From Methylotenera_A sp031381645 (GTDB lineage: Bacteria > Pseudomonadota > Gammaproteobacteria > Burkholderiales > Methylophilaceae), in assembly GCA_031381645.1 (NCBI GenBank), contig JANMYB010000070.1, positions 1-10,702 of the forward strand: 10,702 bases of DNA, given 5' to 3'. The first letter of the stretch is position 1. The number at the start of each line of letters is the position of its first letter. A program made the translations under genes and the position numbers. Positions 1 through 7,585 of this stretch are shown in pieces. The notes under the pieces were generated by a model. It saw only the letters and a program-made list of their open reading frames with translations, was not told the origin of the DNA and searched no databases.

Positions 1-1
1 G

Positions 2-763
2 CACGATGGCGTGGAAATCTTCTTTACACAGGTATTTCGTGATGGATTTTTTCATGCAGATATGCACCCAGGCAATATCCAAGTGGCAGATGATGGTCGC
101 TACATTGCGCTAGATTTCGGCATTATGGGCACGCTTTCAGATACCGATAAATACTATCTAGCGCGTAACTTTTTAGCGTTTTTTAACCGTGATTATCGCG
201 ATGTCGCCGTCGCGCATATTGAGTCGGGTTGGGTGCCAAAAGACACCAACGTGGATGAGCTGGAAACCTGCATCCGCGCTATTTGTGAGCCGATTTTCAA
301 CAAACCGTTAAAAGATATTTCGTTTGGTAGAACTTTGTTAAGCTTGTTCCAAATGTCGCGCAGATTTGGCGTGGTGATTCAGCCACAACTGGTGATGTTG
401 CAAAAAACCTTGTTGAATATTGAAGGGCTAGGCCGCGATTTAGACCCAAATATTGATTTATGGCAAAGCGCGAAACCGTTTTTAAAACGTTGGATGAGTG
501 AGCAAATTGGCTGGCGCAGTCTGGCTAAAAGTATCAAAAAAGAGCTGCCATTTATTCTCAAAACCGCACCACAAATGCCGCGTCTAATTCATCAATTTTT
601 AAACCAACAAACACAGTCAGAACAGGAAGCGCCGCTACGCGCCAGCATTAATGCGCTTATCTCCGCACAGCAAAAACAGGCACGCTGGCAGAAGTGCCTT
701 GTGATTATTATTGTCGTATTTGTGCTACTACAAACTGCGAGCTTGCTGTTTTTATTGCACTAG
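2..763 (+). CDS. ubiB: UbiB family ubiquinone biosynthesis protein, C-terminal part (5' end outside window)
   Basis: This is the C-terminal ~253 residues of UbiB, an atypical kinase-like (ABC1/ADCK/COQ8) membrane protein needed for aerobic ubiquinone synthesis. The family is usually about 500-550 residues, so roughly half is present. The reading frame is open from base 2, so the gene runs in from the left edge and the GTG at 11 is not a true start. Seen in sequence: the catalytic-loop-like motif HADMHPGN at about 60-85, and ALDFGIMGTL near 110-135, the family's counterpart of the DFG metal-binding motif. A helical region follows, and the protein ends in one strongly hydrophobic segment (CLVIIIVVFVLLQTASLLFLL), in keeping with the C-terminal membrane anchor of UbiB. 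Its TAG stop overlaps the mutM stop on the other strand. The substrate and true activity (ATPase versus kinase) are family-level questions the sequence does not settle. Confidence 0.95.
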   Translation, partial: HDGVEIFFTQVFRDGFFHADMHPGNIQVADDGRYIALDFGIMGTLSDTDKYYLARNFLAFFNRDYRDVAVAHIESGWVPKDTNVDELETCIRAICEPIFNKPLKDISFGRTLLSLFQMSRRFGVVIQPQLVMLQKTLLNIEGLGRDLDPNIDLWQSAKPFLKRWMSEQIGWRSLAKSIKKELPFILKTAPQMPRLIHQFLNQQTQSEQEAPLRASINALISAQQKQARWQKCLVIIIVVFVLLQTASLLFLLH

Positions 764-1575
764 CACTTTTGACAGTTTTGACAAAAAAACGTCGAGCGTT
801 GCCCTAAACGGATGCATTTAATTGGTTTACTACAAATTTTACAAGGCTCATCGGTGCGGCCGTAAGCAAAGTATTCTTGCTGAAAATACCCAATATTTCC
901 ATCCACTCCAAAGAAATCGCGCAAGCTACTGCCACCCGCTTCCAGCGCGGCATTCAAGGTTAGTTTGATTTCTGTCACCAATTTCTCACATTGTTTTAGC
1001 GTGAGATTTTTGGCAGGCTTTTCGGGGTGAATGCGCGCGCGAAACAATGATTCACTAGCGTAAATATTGCCTACGCCTACCACCAAATGACTATCCATAA
1101 TGGCAATTTTTATGGCGGAGCTGCGACTTTTTAATTCACCATACAAATATTTTGCATTAAAAACATCATCTAACGGCTCTGGGCCAAGTGGCTCGAGAAG
1201 CTTATGGTTATTAGGTTGCAGGCCTGCCCATAGAATAGCACCAAAACGACGTGGATCACGCAAACGCAGTACACTACCATTAACAAATGCAATATCAAAA
1301 TGGTCGTGCTTTTCAGGCGGATAATTTCTATCGAGCAAACTAATGCGGCCAGACATGCCCAAATGCAAAAGTAGCGTCCCATTCTCGAAATTAGCTAAAA
1401 TGTATTTTGCACGTCGGTTTAAACTAATGAGCTTTTGATTGATAAGCGTCTGCGGCAAATGTACAGGAATTGGCCAACGCATGCTTGAGTTGCGGATCAC
1501 AACATTACTAACGGTTTGATTTAAAAGAGGAAGTAGCCCGCGGCGAGTGATTTCAACCTCGGGCAACTCAGGCAT
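760..1575 (-). CDS. mutM: Formamidopyrimidine-DNA glycosylase (Fpg/MutM), 271 aa
   Basis: Bifunctional DNA glycosylase/AP lyase that removes 8-oxoguanine and formamidopyrimidines in base excision repair. The N-terminus MPELPEVE carries the nucleophilic proline (residue 2) and catalytic glutamate (residue 3). The conserved lysine is in RRAKY (K57). LHLGMSG and the PRRFG loop supply residues that fill the void after base flipping. The C-terminus is a complete zinc finger, C-x2-C-x16-C-x2-C, containing the RSTFFC segment with the catalytic arginine. Length is normal and all key residues are present, so it should be active. The start is fixed by the invariant MPELPE. It begins 5 nt after the stop of the DUF4340-like gene and has no obvious Shine-Dalgarno sequence, so coupled translation is likely. 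It lies at the distal end of the ABC-transporter operon and converges on ubiB with a 4-nt overlap. Confidence 0.97.
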   Translation of the reverse strand: MPELPEVEITRRGLLPLLNQTVSNVVIRNSSMRWPIPVHLPQTLINQKLISLNRRAKYILANFENGTLLLHLGMSGRISLLDRNYPPEKHDHFDIAFVNGSVLRLRDPRRFGAILWAGLQPNNHKLLEPLGPEPLDDVFNAKYLYGELKSRSSAIKIAIMDSHLVVGVGNIYASESLFRARIHPEKPAKNLTLKQCEKLVTEIKLTLNAALEAGGSSLRDFFGVDGNIGYFQQEYFAYGRTDEPCKICSKPIKCIRLGQRSTFFCQNCQKC

Positions 1576-1580
1576 AATCG

Positions 1581-2474
1581 TTACTGTAGATTGAGTGGCG
1601 GGTTGAGCATATTAAACCCAACGTCGGCGTTAAAATGATACATGACACCTTCATCTGGGCGACCAAGCAGCAAATCTGGTGACTCCTGAACCTTGTCAAT
1701 ACGTACTCTTTTGCCATTTTTTAGTTTCACTGCAAACGACGGATAATTTGCATTGCGATCTGGCGTGTAAAGCTCAATTTTATTGGCCTGCGCTTGCTTC
1801 CAGCTAAAATCCAACCACTCGTTCATCTCATTTTGAGTGACTTTAGCCTTGGGTACATTTACTTTCCATTCGCCGTCAGCAATATCCACCTGCAAACGTA
1901 CTTCTTCCCACTGCTCTAAACGCGAAAAATCAAAGCCAGCAATTTGCTTAGACTCTTCTTTTGTAAGCACATTTTTATCAATCATCTCAAGCGCTTGCGT
2001 GCTTGCCGCCTCAGCATAACTACCTGATAACAAATAAATCGCATCGTTAAAAGCCACATATTGCTCTTCAGTAACAGGATTAAAAGTGCCAAAAGAAAAT
2101 GCCTGCTCGCCTTGATTATTGGTGAGTTTAAGCCTTAATTGCGGATTATCTAGGCCGTATTTCGCCAAATCAGTCGCGGGAAATTTATCGACGCTTTTAG
2201 CAGCAATAATTGCCAAAATACGCTGCACAGAAAGTTGATCCGCGCGCATTTTGTAGGGCGCTGTCATGCGCCAAAGTCCATCTACTTTCTCGAAACTAGT
2301 TGGCGCTTTGGTAGGAAACTCCACCTTAATTGCAGTAAAGTCAGCTAGTTTTAATGTGGAAACTTCATGTTCAGGAGCCATGTCATTATTGGCTTGTGGG
2401 CGCATGTATAAAAAAGTCACCAAGCCCACCACCACAACCAGCATGATTAAATTAAGTAGCCATCTTTTTTTCAT
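1581..2474 (-). CDS. DUF4340-like membrane-anchored protein of a Gld-type ABC cluster, 297 aa
   Basis: Probable inner-membrane protein with a large periplasmic domain; function unknown. The start is placed at the ATG encoding MKKRWLL rather than the longer in-frame opening at 2516. The chosen start leaves 1 nt after the upstream stop (TAA-T-ATG) and puts a positively charged N-terminus before the single transmembrane helix at about residues 6-24. The rest is soluble. It contains YGLDNPQLRLKL, then a short beta-type stretch ending SFGTF and AIYLLSG, the pattern I associate with DUF4340. Two segments look alike: VDGLWRMTAPYKMRADQ (about 63-80) and ADGEWKVNVPKAKVTQ (about 195-212), suggesting an internal duplication. 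Proteins of this kind are often encoded next to GldG-like auxiliary proteins, as here, so a role as an accessory subunit of the transporter is inferred. The family assignment rests on pattern recall. Confidence 0.8.
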   Translation of the reverse strand: MKKRWLLNLIMLVVVVGLVTFLYMRPQANNDMAPEHEVSTLKLADFTAIKVEFPTKAPTSFEKVDGLWRMTAPYKMRADQLSVQRILAIIAAKSVDKFPATDLAKYGLDNPQLRLKLTNNQGEQAFSFGTFNPVTEEQYVAFNDAIYLLSGSYAEAASTQALEMIDKNVLTKEESKQIAGFDFSRLEQWEEVRLQVDIADGEWKVNVPKAKVTQNEMNEWLDFSWKQAQANKIELYTPDRNANYPSFAVKLKNGKRVRIDKVQESPDLLLGRPDEGVMYHFNADVGFNMLNPPLNLQ

Positions 2475-2475
2475 A

Positions 2476-3870
2476 TTATGCTTTTCTGCGCTTCCACCAC
2501 AGCCAAAAACCTGCAACGAAAAATACCAGCGGAATAAAGTACTGGAAACCGTGGAATACCCACCATGCCACGAAACGGCTCTTGTTGTCGCTAGGGATCG
2601 TCACGTTGATATCTTTAAGCGGCATCGGTTGAATGGTAATCAGGCTGTCATCGCCCGTTAACCAATTGATGATATTCACGCCAAAATCCAAGTTACCGCC
2701 ATTAGTAATAAAGGTGTTGGATAAGAAATTACCGTTGCCCATAATCACCACGCGTTGGCCTTTTTTGCCATAAATACGCTCTAAAGCCACGCCAATATTG
2801 ACTGGGCCTCTTTTTTCTGTTTTTTCATCAAACACGGCTTTTTGGTTTTTACCACCATTCACAATTTTCTCAGATTCCAACCAGCCATTCGGTGCTACCT
2901 CTACCAAGCGTGCTACTTTCCAGCCAAATTCGTAAGAAGCTTTCGCATCAATTTCATGCGCCTCTGGAAACAAAGTACGCAACTGGAAGTTTTTGGTAAT
3001 TGCATGCTCGCCATAGGCAGAAGCGAATGCCACTTTCGCATCTGCACCATATTGAGCAGCAGTCATATCCACCGCGATGCCGGGCGAAACCGTCATACCT
3101 AAATAATCCGCTACTTCTTTTAAACCACGCAAATTATCATCATCCAACAACCATAACAAATTGCCTCCAGATTCTAAATACGTTTTGACTTTTTTCGCTT
3201 CCACGGGACTCAAGTCTACCTGTGGACTAGCAATCACCAACATCGCGCCATTGGCTGGCACCGCTTGCGCAATGGTTAAGTCGGGGTTTGAAAACTTAAA
3301 TCCTTTGGCTTCTAACTGTTTACCAAACTCACCCAAATCATTATTTTTAACGCCTTGCAAATGACGCTCGCCATGGCCATCTAAATACATAATGGCCTGC
3401 GTATTAGTGCGCGCTAAGCGTACCAGCAAATTGGTCATTTCCTGCTCTGCAATTGGCGGTGATATATGCTCGGTGCGCTTGTTATATTCCACCACCACTT
3501 CGCCGTCTTCCTTAATGCCCGCCTCTTGCGCGAGTTTTGGCTCGACCGATGGGTTGATAAATTTAAGGTAAATGTCTTTCTTTTCGCGCTGATAACGCGC
3601 CATAAAATCAATCATGCCTTTTCTAAAAGTGTCGCCATGATTCGCATCGTCATTAGTAGCATAAACGGTAATGTTCACTGGGTCTTTCATGCTTTTAAGT
3701 ATATTCACACTGCCAGGCGTGAGAATATTGCGGTTGGCCTGAGTGATATCTTTTGCCACATGATATTGGCTGGCCAAATAACCCAGCACCACCACCAAGC
3801 ACACAAATAAAACCACAAAAAGCCAGCTTTGTGCTAGCATTTGAAAACGTAAATTTTTGTTAATTTTCAT
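2476..3870 (-). CDS. GldG-like ABC transporter auxiliary protein, 464 aa
   Basis: Auxiliary component of a GldA/GldF/GldG-type ABC system (ABC_transp_aux family). In Flavobacterium the Gld proteins are linked to gliding motility, but homologues are common in non-gliding bacteria, where the substrate is unknown. Seen in sequence: a transmembrane helix at about residues 14-34, a long extracytoplasmic region, and a C-terminal helix at about 438-459 followed by WKRRKA, so both ends lie in the cytoplasm. The middle has the family landmarks ITVYATND (about 67-74), MYLDGHGER (161-169), LLWLLDDDN (238-246) and MGNGNFLSN before a WLTG segment near the end. A GldG-only length is seen; it is not fused to the permease as in some species. 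The stretch AAGAGG lies 8 nt before the ATG and can serve as ribosome binding site. The gene starts 4 nt after the permease stop, and the DUF4340-like gene follows after 1 nt. Confidence 0.88.
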   Translation of the reverse strand: MKINKNLRFQMLAQSWLFVVLFVCLVVVLGYLASQYHVAKDITQANRNILTPGSVNILKSMKDPVNITVYATNDDANHGDTFRKGMIDFMARYQREKKDIYLKFINPSVEPKLAQEAGIKEDGEVVVEYNKRTEHISPPIAEQEMTNLLVRLARTNTQAIMYLDGHGERHLQGVKNNDLGEFGKQLEAKGFKFSNPDLTIAQAVPANGAMLVIASPQVDLSPVEAKKVKTYLESGGNLLWLLDDDNLRGLKEVADYLGMTVSPGIAVDMTAAQYGADAKVAFASAYGEHAITKNFQLRTLFPEAHEIDAKASYEFGWKVARLVEVAPNGWLESEKIVNGGKNQKAVFDEKTEKRGPVNIGVALERIYGKKGQRVVIMGNGNFLSNTFITNGGNLDFGVNIINWLTGDDSLITIQPMPLKDINVTIPSDNKSRFVAWWVFHGFQYFIPLVFFVAGFWLWWKRRKA

Positions 3871-3874
3871 AGCG

Positions 3875-4621
3875 TTAGCCTCTTAGACGGTCAGCATCTA
3901 AGCGACGAATGGTTAATGTTAAAAAAGTAATAATAAATAGTACAAAATACGTAATATCTGCCGTATCGATTAAACCACCTGCAAACGATTGAAAATGCCG
4001 CATCAAGGACAGTTTTGCCATAGTGCTACTTGGGTCGCCTGCAAAAAAGCGGTCTAAAATCATCAGCGCAAACAGCGCGATAAAACTCAAAATGGCTGCC
4101 ACTACTGGTTGTGAAGTTAAACTGGAAAAATAAAGTCCCAGCGCAGAAAAACTGGCGACCAATAAAAATAAGCCGAATGAGTTAGCCCAAATATAACCAA
4201 AGTCGATGTCAGTCCAAATGTTGAGCGTAAACAACATCAGCGCAATATAAATAATGAGAATGCTTAAAAATGCGACCAAGCCAATAAATTTGCCGAGTAC
4301 AATTTCTGTCAGCGATAGTGGCGCACTAAACAAAAACGGCAGCGTTTGATTGCGACGCTCTTCAGAAATCAGCCGCATCGAAAGAAGTGGCACCGCAAAC
4401 AGCATGATAAACGAAGCCAGACCATACACATTTTGGCCGACAAATTGCGTCACGCCAGAGCGCTCGGCAGGGCGAATAGCGCCCGACATGACTTCGAAAT
4501 AATCATTCACGCCGTTTAAATAATAAGTACCAAACGCGAACATCAGTAAGGCCAAAATAATCCAACCCATCGGCGATGCAAACACGCTTTTGAGTTCTTT
4601 TCTTGCAATATTTAATATCAT
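3875..4621 (-). CDS. ABC-2 type permease (GldF-like), 248 aa
   Basis: Integral inner-membrane subunit forming the translocation path of the Gld-type ABC transporter. Six hydrophobic segments are visible at about residues 17-35, 64-84, 107-133, 142-164, 171-189 and 222-238, the usual ABC-2 layout. After the second helix the sequence SEERRNQTLPFLFSAPLSLT (about 86-105) is the typical cytoplasmic coupling region of ABC-2 permeases, which contacts the ATPase. The N-terminal ARKELKSVFASPMGW also matches permeases of this class. The start has a GGGA at about 8 nt upstream. It is 104 nt from the ATPase stop, unlike the near-abutting genes downstream, so it might be expressed at a different level from the ATPase. 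A substrate cannot be deduced; lipid, polysaccharide and peptide exporters all use this fold. Confidence 0.9.
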   Translation of the reverse strand: MILNIARKELKSVFASPMGWIILALLMFAFGTYYLNGVNDYFEVMSGAIRPAERSGVTQFVGQNVYGLASFIMLFAVPLLSMRLISEERRNQTLPFLFSAPLSLTEIVLGKFIGLVAFLSILIIYIALMLFTLNIWTDIDFGYIWANSFGLFLLVASFSALGLYFSSLTSQPVVAAILSFIALFALMILDRFFAGDPSSTMAKLSLMRHFQSFAGGLIDTADITYFVLFIITFLTLTIRRLDADRLRG

Positions 4622-4725
4622 TTTTATATTCCCAAGTTGATGCTCTACAACCCAATATCTATGAGGCCTTCACCTTATGAGTAACCAGCTTTAGCTCGTA
4701 TATTCTGCGGGGATGACCCTTGCGG
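4622..4725 (-). other. Structured 104-nt intercistronic spacer between ATPase and permease genes
   Basis: No gene fits here. In the minus-strand transcript, GUAACC overlapping the ATPase stop codon (4724-4729) can pair with GGUUAC (4681-4686), enclosing about 37 nt. Inside are two small potential hairpins, GGG-UCAU-CCC and AGC-UAAA-GCU. There is no U-run after the stem, so a classical terminator is unlikely. It could stabilise the upstream message or tune permease expression. The helices are short and may be chance. Confidence 0.3.
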
Positions 4726-5667
4726 TTACAGGGTATCTGCAGTTTCTTGATATGTTAACTGCACAAACACATCTTCTAAACTGGTTTGATCAGGCGCGAT
4801 TTGGTACAAACCCCATTTGTTTTTCACAGCCGCTTGTACAATCGCTTCGTGCGGTGCGGTACCTTCTGCAAAGCGCACGCGCATCATGTTGTTATCAGCA
4901 ACTTCCGCTTCGGTAACGCCTTTAATTTTAAGTAGCGCATCTACAGTAGGAATTTTATTGAATCCGATCAATAGCTTATTGCCAATGCGCTGACGTTTTA
5001 ACACATCAATACCGCCATTAAATACCAGCTTGCCTTTGTCGATAATCTGCACGTGATCGCACACCATTTCCACCTCTGGTAAAATATGTGTCGATAAAAT
5101 CACGCTGCGCTCACCACCAATTTCACGAATGAGCGCGCGAATATCGCGAATTTGAATTGGATCTAATCCAACGGTTGGCTCATCCAAAATCACTACCATT
5201 GGGTTATGAATAATGGCCTGCGCAATGCCAACGCGTTGTTGATAGCCGTTAGATAAATTCTCAATCAGGCGTTTACTCATGTGCATTAAACCACAACGCG
5301 CTTTGGCATTTTCTACCGCTTTTTTGATGTGCTTACCGCTTACGCGGTGCAAGCGCGCGGCGATGGTTAAATATTCATCAACGGTAAATTCTTTATACAG
5401 CGGGCGCATCTCGGGCAGATAGCCAATCAGCGCTTTGGCTTCTTTTGGGTTCTCTATCATGTCGATGCCACAAATTTTCACGCTGCCTGCGCTAGGAGCG
5501 AGATTGCCAGTAAGCATTTTCATGGTGGTAGATTTACCGGCGCCATTTGGGCCTAAAAACCCGAGCACTTCACCCTGCTTCAGGTCAAAACTCACGTTAC
5601 TTACCGCCTCGCGGCCGCCGTAAAGCCTAGTGAGCTCGGATGCTTCTACTGTTAAATTATTCATCAT
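4726..5667 (-). CDS. ABC transporter ATP-binding protein (GldA-like), 313 aa
   Basis: Cytoplasmic ATPase that powers the adjacent ABC-2 permease. All nucleotide-binding motifs are intact: Walker A GPNGAGKST (residues 39-47), signature LSNGYQQR (138-145), Walker B VVILDEP (158-164), D-loop GLDP (167-170) and the switch histidine in STH (H194). The Q-loop position reads IGYLPEMRPLY, with glutamate (E86) where many ABC ATPases have glutamine; from memory this is normal for Gld/ABC-2 exporters of the GYLPE type. After about residue 225 comes a C-terminal regulatory domain ending SLEDVFVQLT, as in drug and polysaccharide exporters. Two consecutive ATGs open the frame (5667 and 5664); neither has a clear Shine-Dalgarno sequence. 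It is the first gene of the leftward operon, followed by the permease, GldG-like, DUF4340-like and mutM genes. It is divergent from the TPR gene. Confidence 0.93.
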   Translation of the reverse strand: MMNNLTVEASELTRLYGGREAVSNVSFDLKQGEVLGFLGPNGAGKSTTMKMLTGNLAPSAGSVKICGIDMIENPKEAKALIGYLPEMRPLYKEFTVDEYLTIAARLHRVSGKHIKKAVENAKARCGLMHMSKRLIENLSNGYQQRVGIAQAIIHNPMVVILDEPTVGLDPIQIRDIRALIREIGGERSVILSTHILPEVEMVCDHVQIIDKGKLVFNGGIDVLKRQRIGNKLLIGFNKIPTVDALLKIKGVTEAEVADNNMMRVRFAEGTAPHEAIVQAAVKNKWGLYQIAPDQTSLEDVFVQLTYQETADTL

Positions 5668-5676
5668 TGTTTACAA

Positions 5677-5705
5677 ATTACCATGTGAAAACTGTTGTAT
5701 ATCAA
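5677..5705 (-). promoter_or_regulatory. Candidate promoter for the leftward ABC operon
   Basis: On the minus strand, TTGATA (5705-5700) is followed after 17 nt by GGTAAT (5682-5677), a fair -35 and a modest -10. Transcription would begin only 2-3 nt before the first ATG at 5667, giving an almost leaderless message, which fits the lack of a ribosome binding site. This is a by-eye match in AT-rich DNA, where such matches are frequent. Confidence 0.25.
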
Positions 5706-5711
5706 ACAAAA

Positions 5712-5739
5712 TTGCCAATTCATGTTGAACCACTAATAT
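5712..5739 (+). promoter_or_regulatory. Candidate promoter for TPR-lolB unit
   Basis: TTGCCA (5712-5717), 16 nt, then TAATAT (5734-5739) is a reasonable sigma-70-like pair facing the TPR gene; it would give a leader of about 140 nt. The rest of the 221-nt divergent region (5668-5888) contains no gene. It does contain a short inverted repeat, ACTGT at 5841-5845 and ACAGT at 5856-5860, which could be an operator or chance. Confidence 0.25.
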
Positions 5740-5888
5740 TGAATGCAATAAACTGGATTAGTTTCATGCAAAAAGCTATAGTCATACTTATATAAAAATT
5801 AATTACCGTCCAACCCTTAATTATGGATGAACTTGCGTCGACTGTCACGGACTAAACAGTACACAAAAGCCATTACGGATAAAAATTA

Positions 5889-7571
5889 ATGCCTCAAATA
5901 AAAAAAATAGCTGCTGCTTTACTCATTAGCTTTGCTGGAATGAGCAGCTTAACTGTGTCTGCTGAGACAAAAGTCGCGCCAACTATTACCAGCGCCAATG
6001 CAGAGTTCGTGTACAAGTATCTGCTAGGCGAAGTCGCTGGGCAGCGTGGCGAAACCACTTTAGCCAGTCAACTATTTTTAGATTTGGCCAAACAAACGCG
6101 CGACCCGCGCTTGGCCGAGCGCGCCGCACGCAGTGCTGCCTTTGCCAACCAACCAGGTTTAGCCTTGCAGGCAGCAACTTTGTGGGCTGATTTAGACCCG
6201 AACTCATTGGAAGCGCAACAAGCCTCCAGCCAATTATTAGTCGCCAGTGGCAACTTAAAGCAAGCCAAACCACATATTCAAAAACTGTTGGCTAAAGAAG
6301 AAACCCGTGCCAACGGCTTTTTATATTTAAATAGTTTGCTCGCCAACCAAAAAGATAAAAATGAAGTGCTAGATGCAATTAGCGAATTCGCCGCGCCCTA
6401 CCCAAAATTGCCTGAAGCGCATTTTGCTGTAGCGCAAGCCGCCTGGTTTGCTGACAAGGCTGAAATTACTAAAAAAGAGCTGGCCGCCGCCGATAAATTG
6501 CGCCCAGGCTGGGAAGTCAGCGCGCAAATGCAGGGCCAAGTGCTGCAAAAAGAGTCGCCTGAAAAAGCGATTAATTTCTATCAAGATTTTTTAAAGAAAT
6601 ATCCCAAAGCCAACGATGTGCGCATGGCCTACGCGAAATTATTGGTTAGCCAAAAACGCCACGCTGAAGCCAAACCTGAGTTTGTAAAGCTAGTGGAATC
6701 TTCTAACGGTAGCCCTGAAATTAGCGCCGTTGTTGGCTTGCTGTCATTAGAATCTAACGATTATTTAATGGCAGATAAGTATTTTCAGCAATCCATCAGT
6801 TCAGGATTCAAAGATCCAGACCAACTTTATGGCTATTTAGGCCGCAGCGCAGAACGTCAAAAATTGGATGCAAAAGCGCTGGAATGGTACGACAAAATCT
6901 CGCAGGGCGAGCGCTATTTAGAAGGACGTTTTGCAGCTGCCAACGTGATTGCGCGCACACAAAATGTGGATGCGGCGATTAAAATGTTGGACGAAGTAGA
7001 TGACCTATTGCCCGAGCAACAAATTTTGGTGATTCAAACTGAAGCCAGCATGTTGGCGCAAGCCAAACGTACGCAAGAATCTTATGATTTGTTGGATAAA
7101 GCTGTCAAAAATTGGCCGAATTCTATCGAGCTGATTTACGATTACGCCATGGCCGCAGAGCGCATTGGCAAGCTAGATTTGATGGAGACCGAGTTACGCA
7201 AAGTGATTAAAATGAAGCCTGATTTTGCTTCGGCCTACAACGCGCTTGGATACTCATTCGCAGACCGCAACATTAAACTTAACGAAGCCAAAACGCTCAT
7301 CGAAACTGCCTTAAAATTGCAACCTGGCGACCATTACATGCTAGATAGTTTAGGTTGGGTGCACTATCGATTAGGCAATTTGGCACTAGCTGCTGAGAGC
7401 TTGCGTAAAGCCTATGAAATTCAGGCCGACCCAGAAATTGCTGCGCATTTAGGAGAAGTCTTATGGAAACAAGGTTTGCAAGAGGAGGCGAAAAAAATCT
7501 GGGCGGGAGCGTTAAAAAACTTTCCAGAAAACGATGTATTAGTAGCAACCTCTAAAAAATTTAATTCTTAA
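5889..7571 (+). CDS. Secreted tetratricopeptide repeat protein upstream of lolB, 560 aa
   Basis: Exported TPR scaffold protein with no demonstrated enzymatic role. The first 25 residues form a Sec signal peptide: basic MPQIKK, hydrophobic core, and cleavage expected after VSA (residue 25). There is no lipobox cysteine, so it is predicted to be soluble in the periplasm or peripherally bound to a membrane. The mature part is almost entirely helix-turn-helix repeats. The clearest are at the C-terminus, about residues 440-550, with YNALGYSFADR, MLDSLGWVHYRLGN and HLGEVLWKQG. The same type of protein precedes lolB in Pseudomonas (PA4667) and many betaproteobacteria, which suggests an envelope-assembly role, perhaps connected to outer-membrane proteins or lipoproteins. 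A GGA lies 9 nt before the ATG as a weak ribosome binding site. lolB follows 14 nt after the stop. Confidence 0.9.
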   Translation: MPQIKKIAAALLISFAGMSSLTVSAETKVAPTITSANAEFVYKYLLGEVAGQRGETTLASQLFLDLAKQTRDPRLAERAARSAAFANQPGLALQAATLWADLDPNSLEAQQASSQLLVASGNLKQAKPHIQKLLAKEETRANGFLYLNSLLANQKDKNEVLDAISEFAAPYPKLPEAHFAVAQAAWFADKAEITKKELAAADKLRPGWEVSAQMQGQVLQKESPEKAINFYQDFLKKYPKANDVRMAYAKLLVSQKRHAEAKPEFVKLVESSNGSPEISAVVGLLSLESNDYLMADKYFQQSISSGFKDPDQLYGYLGRSAERQKLDAKALEWYDKISQGERYLEGRFAAANVIARTQNVDAAIKMLDEVDDLLPEQQILVIQTEASMLAQAKRTQESYDLLDKAVKNWPNSIELIYDYAMAAERIGKLDLMETELRKVIKMKPDFASAYNALGYSFADRNIKLNEAKTLIETALKLQPGDHYMLDSLGWVHYRLGNLALAAESLRKAYEIQADPEIAAHLGEVLWKQGLQEEAKKIWAGALKNFPENDVLVATSKKFNS

Positions 7572-7585
7572 GCACTTGATTTAAC

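Noticed and set aside
2475..2516. N-terminal extension of the DUF4340-like protein (MQVFGCGGSAEKHN)
   Set aside because: It would overlap the GldG-like gene by 41 nt and place non-signal residues ahead of a normal MKKRWLL membrane anchor; the start at 2474 is the better choice.
2266..2661. 131-codon open frame on the plus strand across the GldG-like/DUF4340-like junction
   Set aside because: Crosses two well-supported minus-strand genes, with no recognisable motif and no ribosome binding support.
3466..3810. 114-codon open frame on the plus strand inside the GldG-like gene
   Set aside because: Complement shadow of a recognisable membrane-anchored domain; no independent coding evidence.
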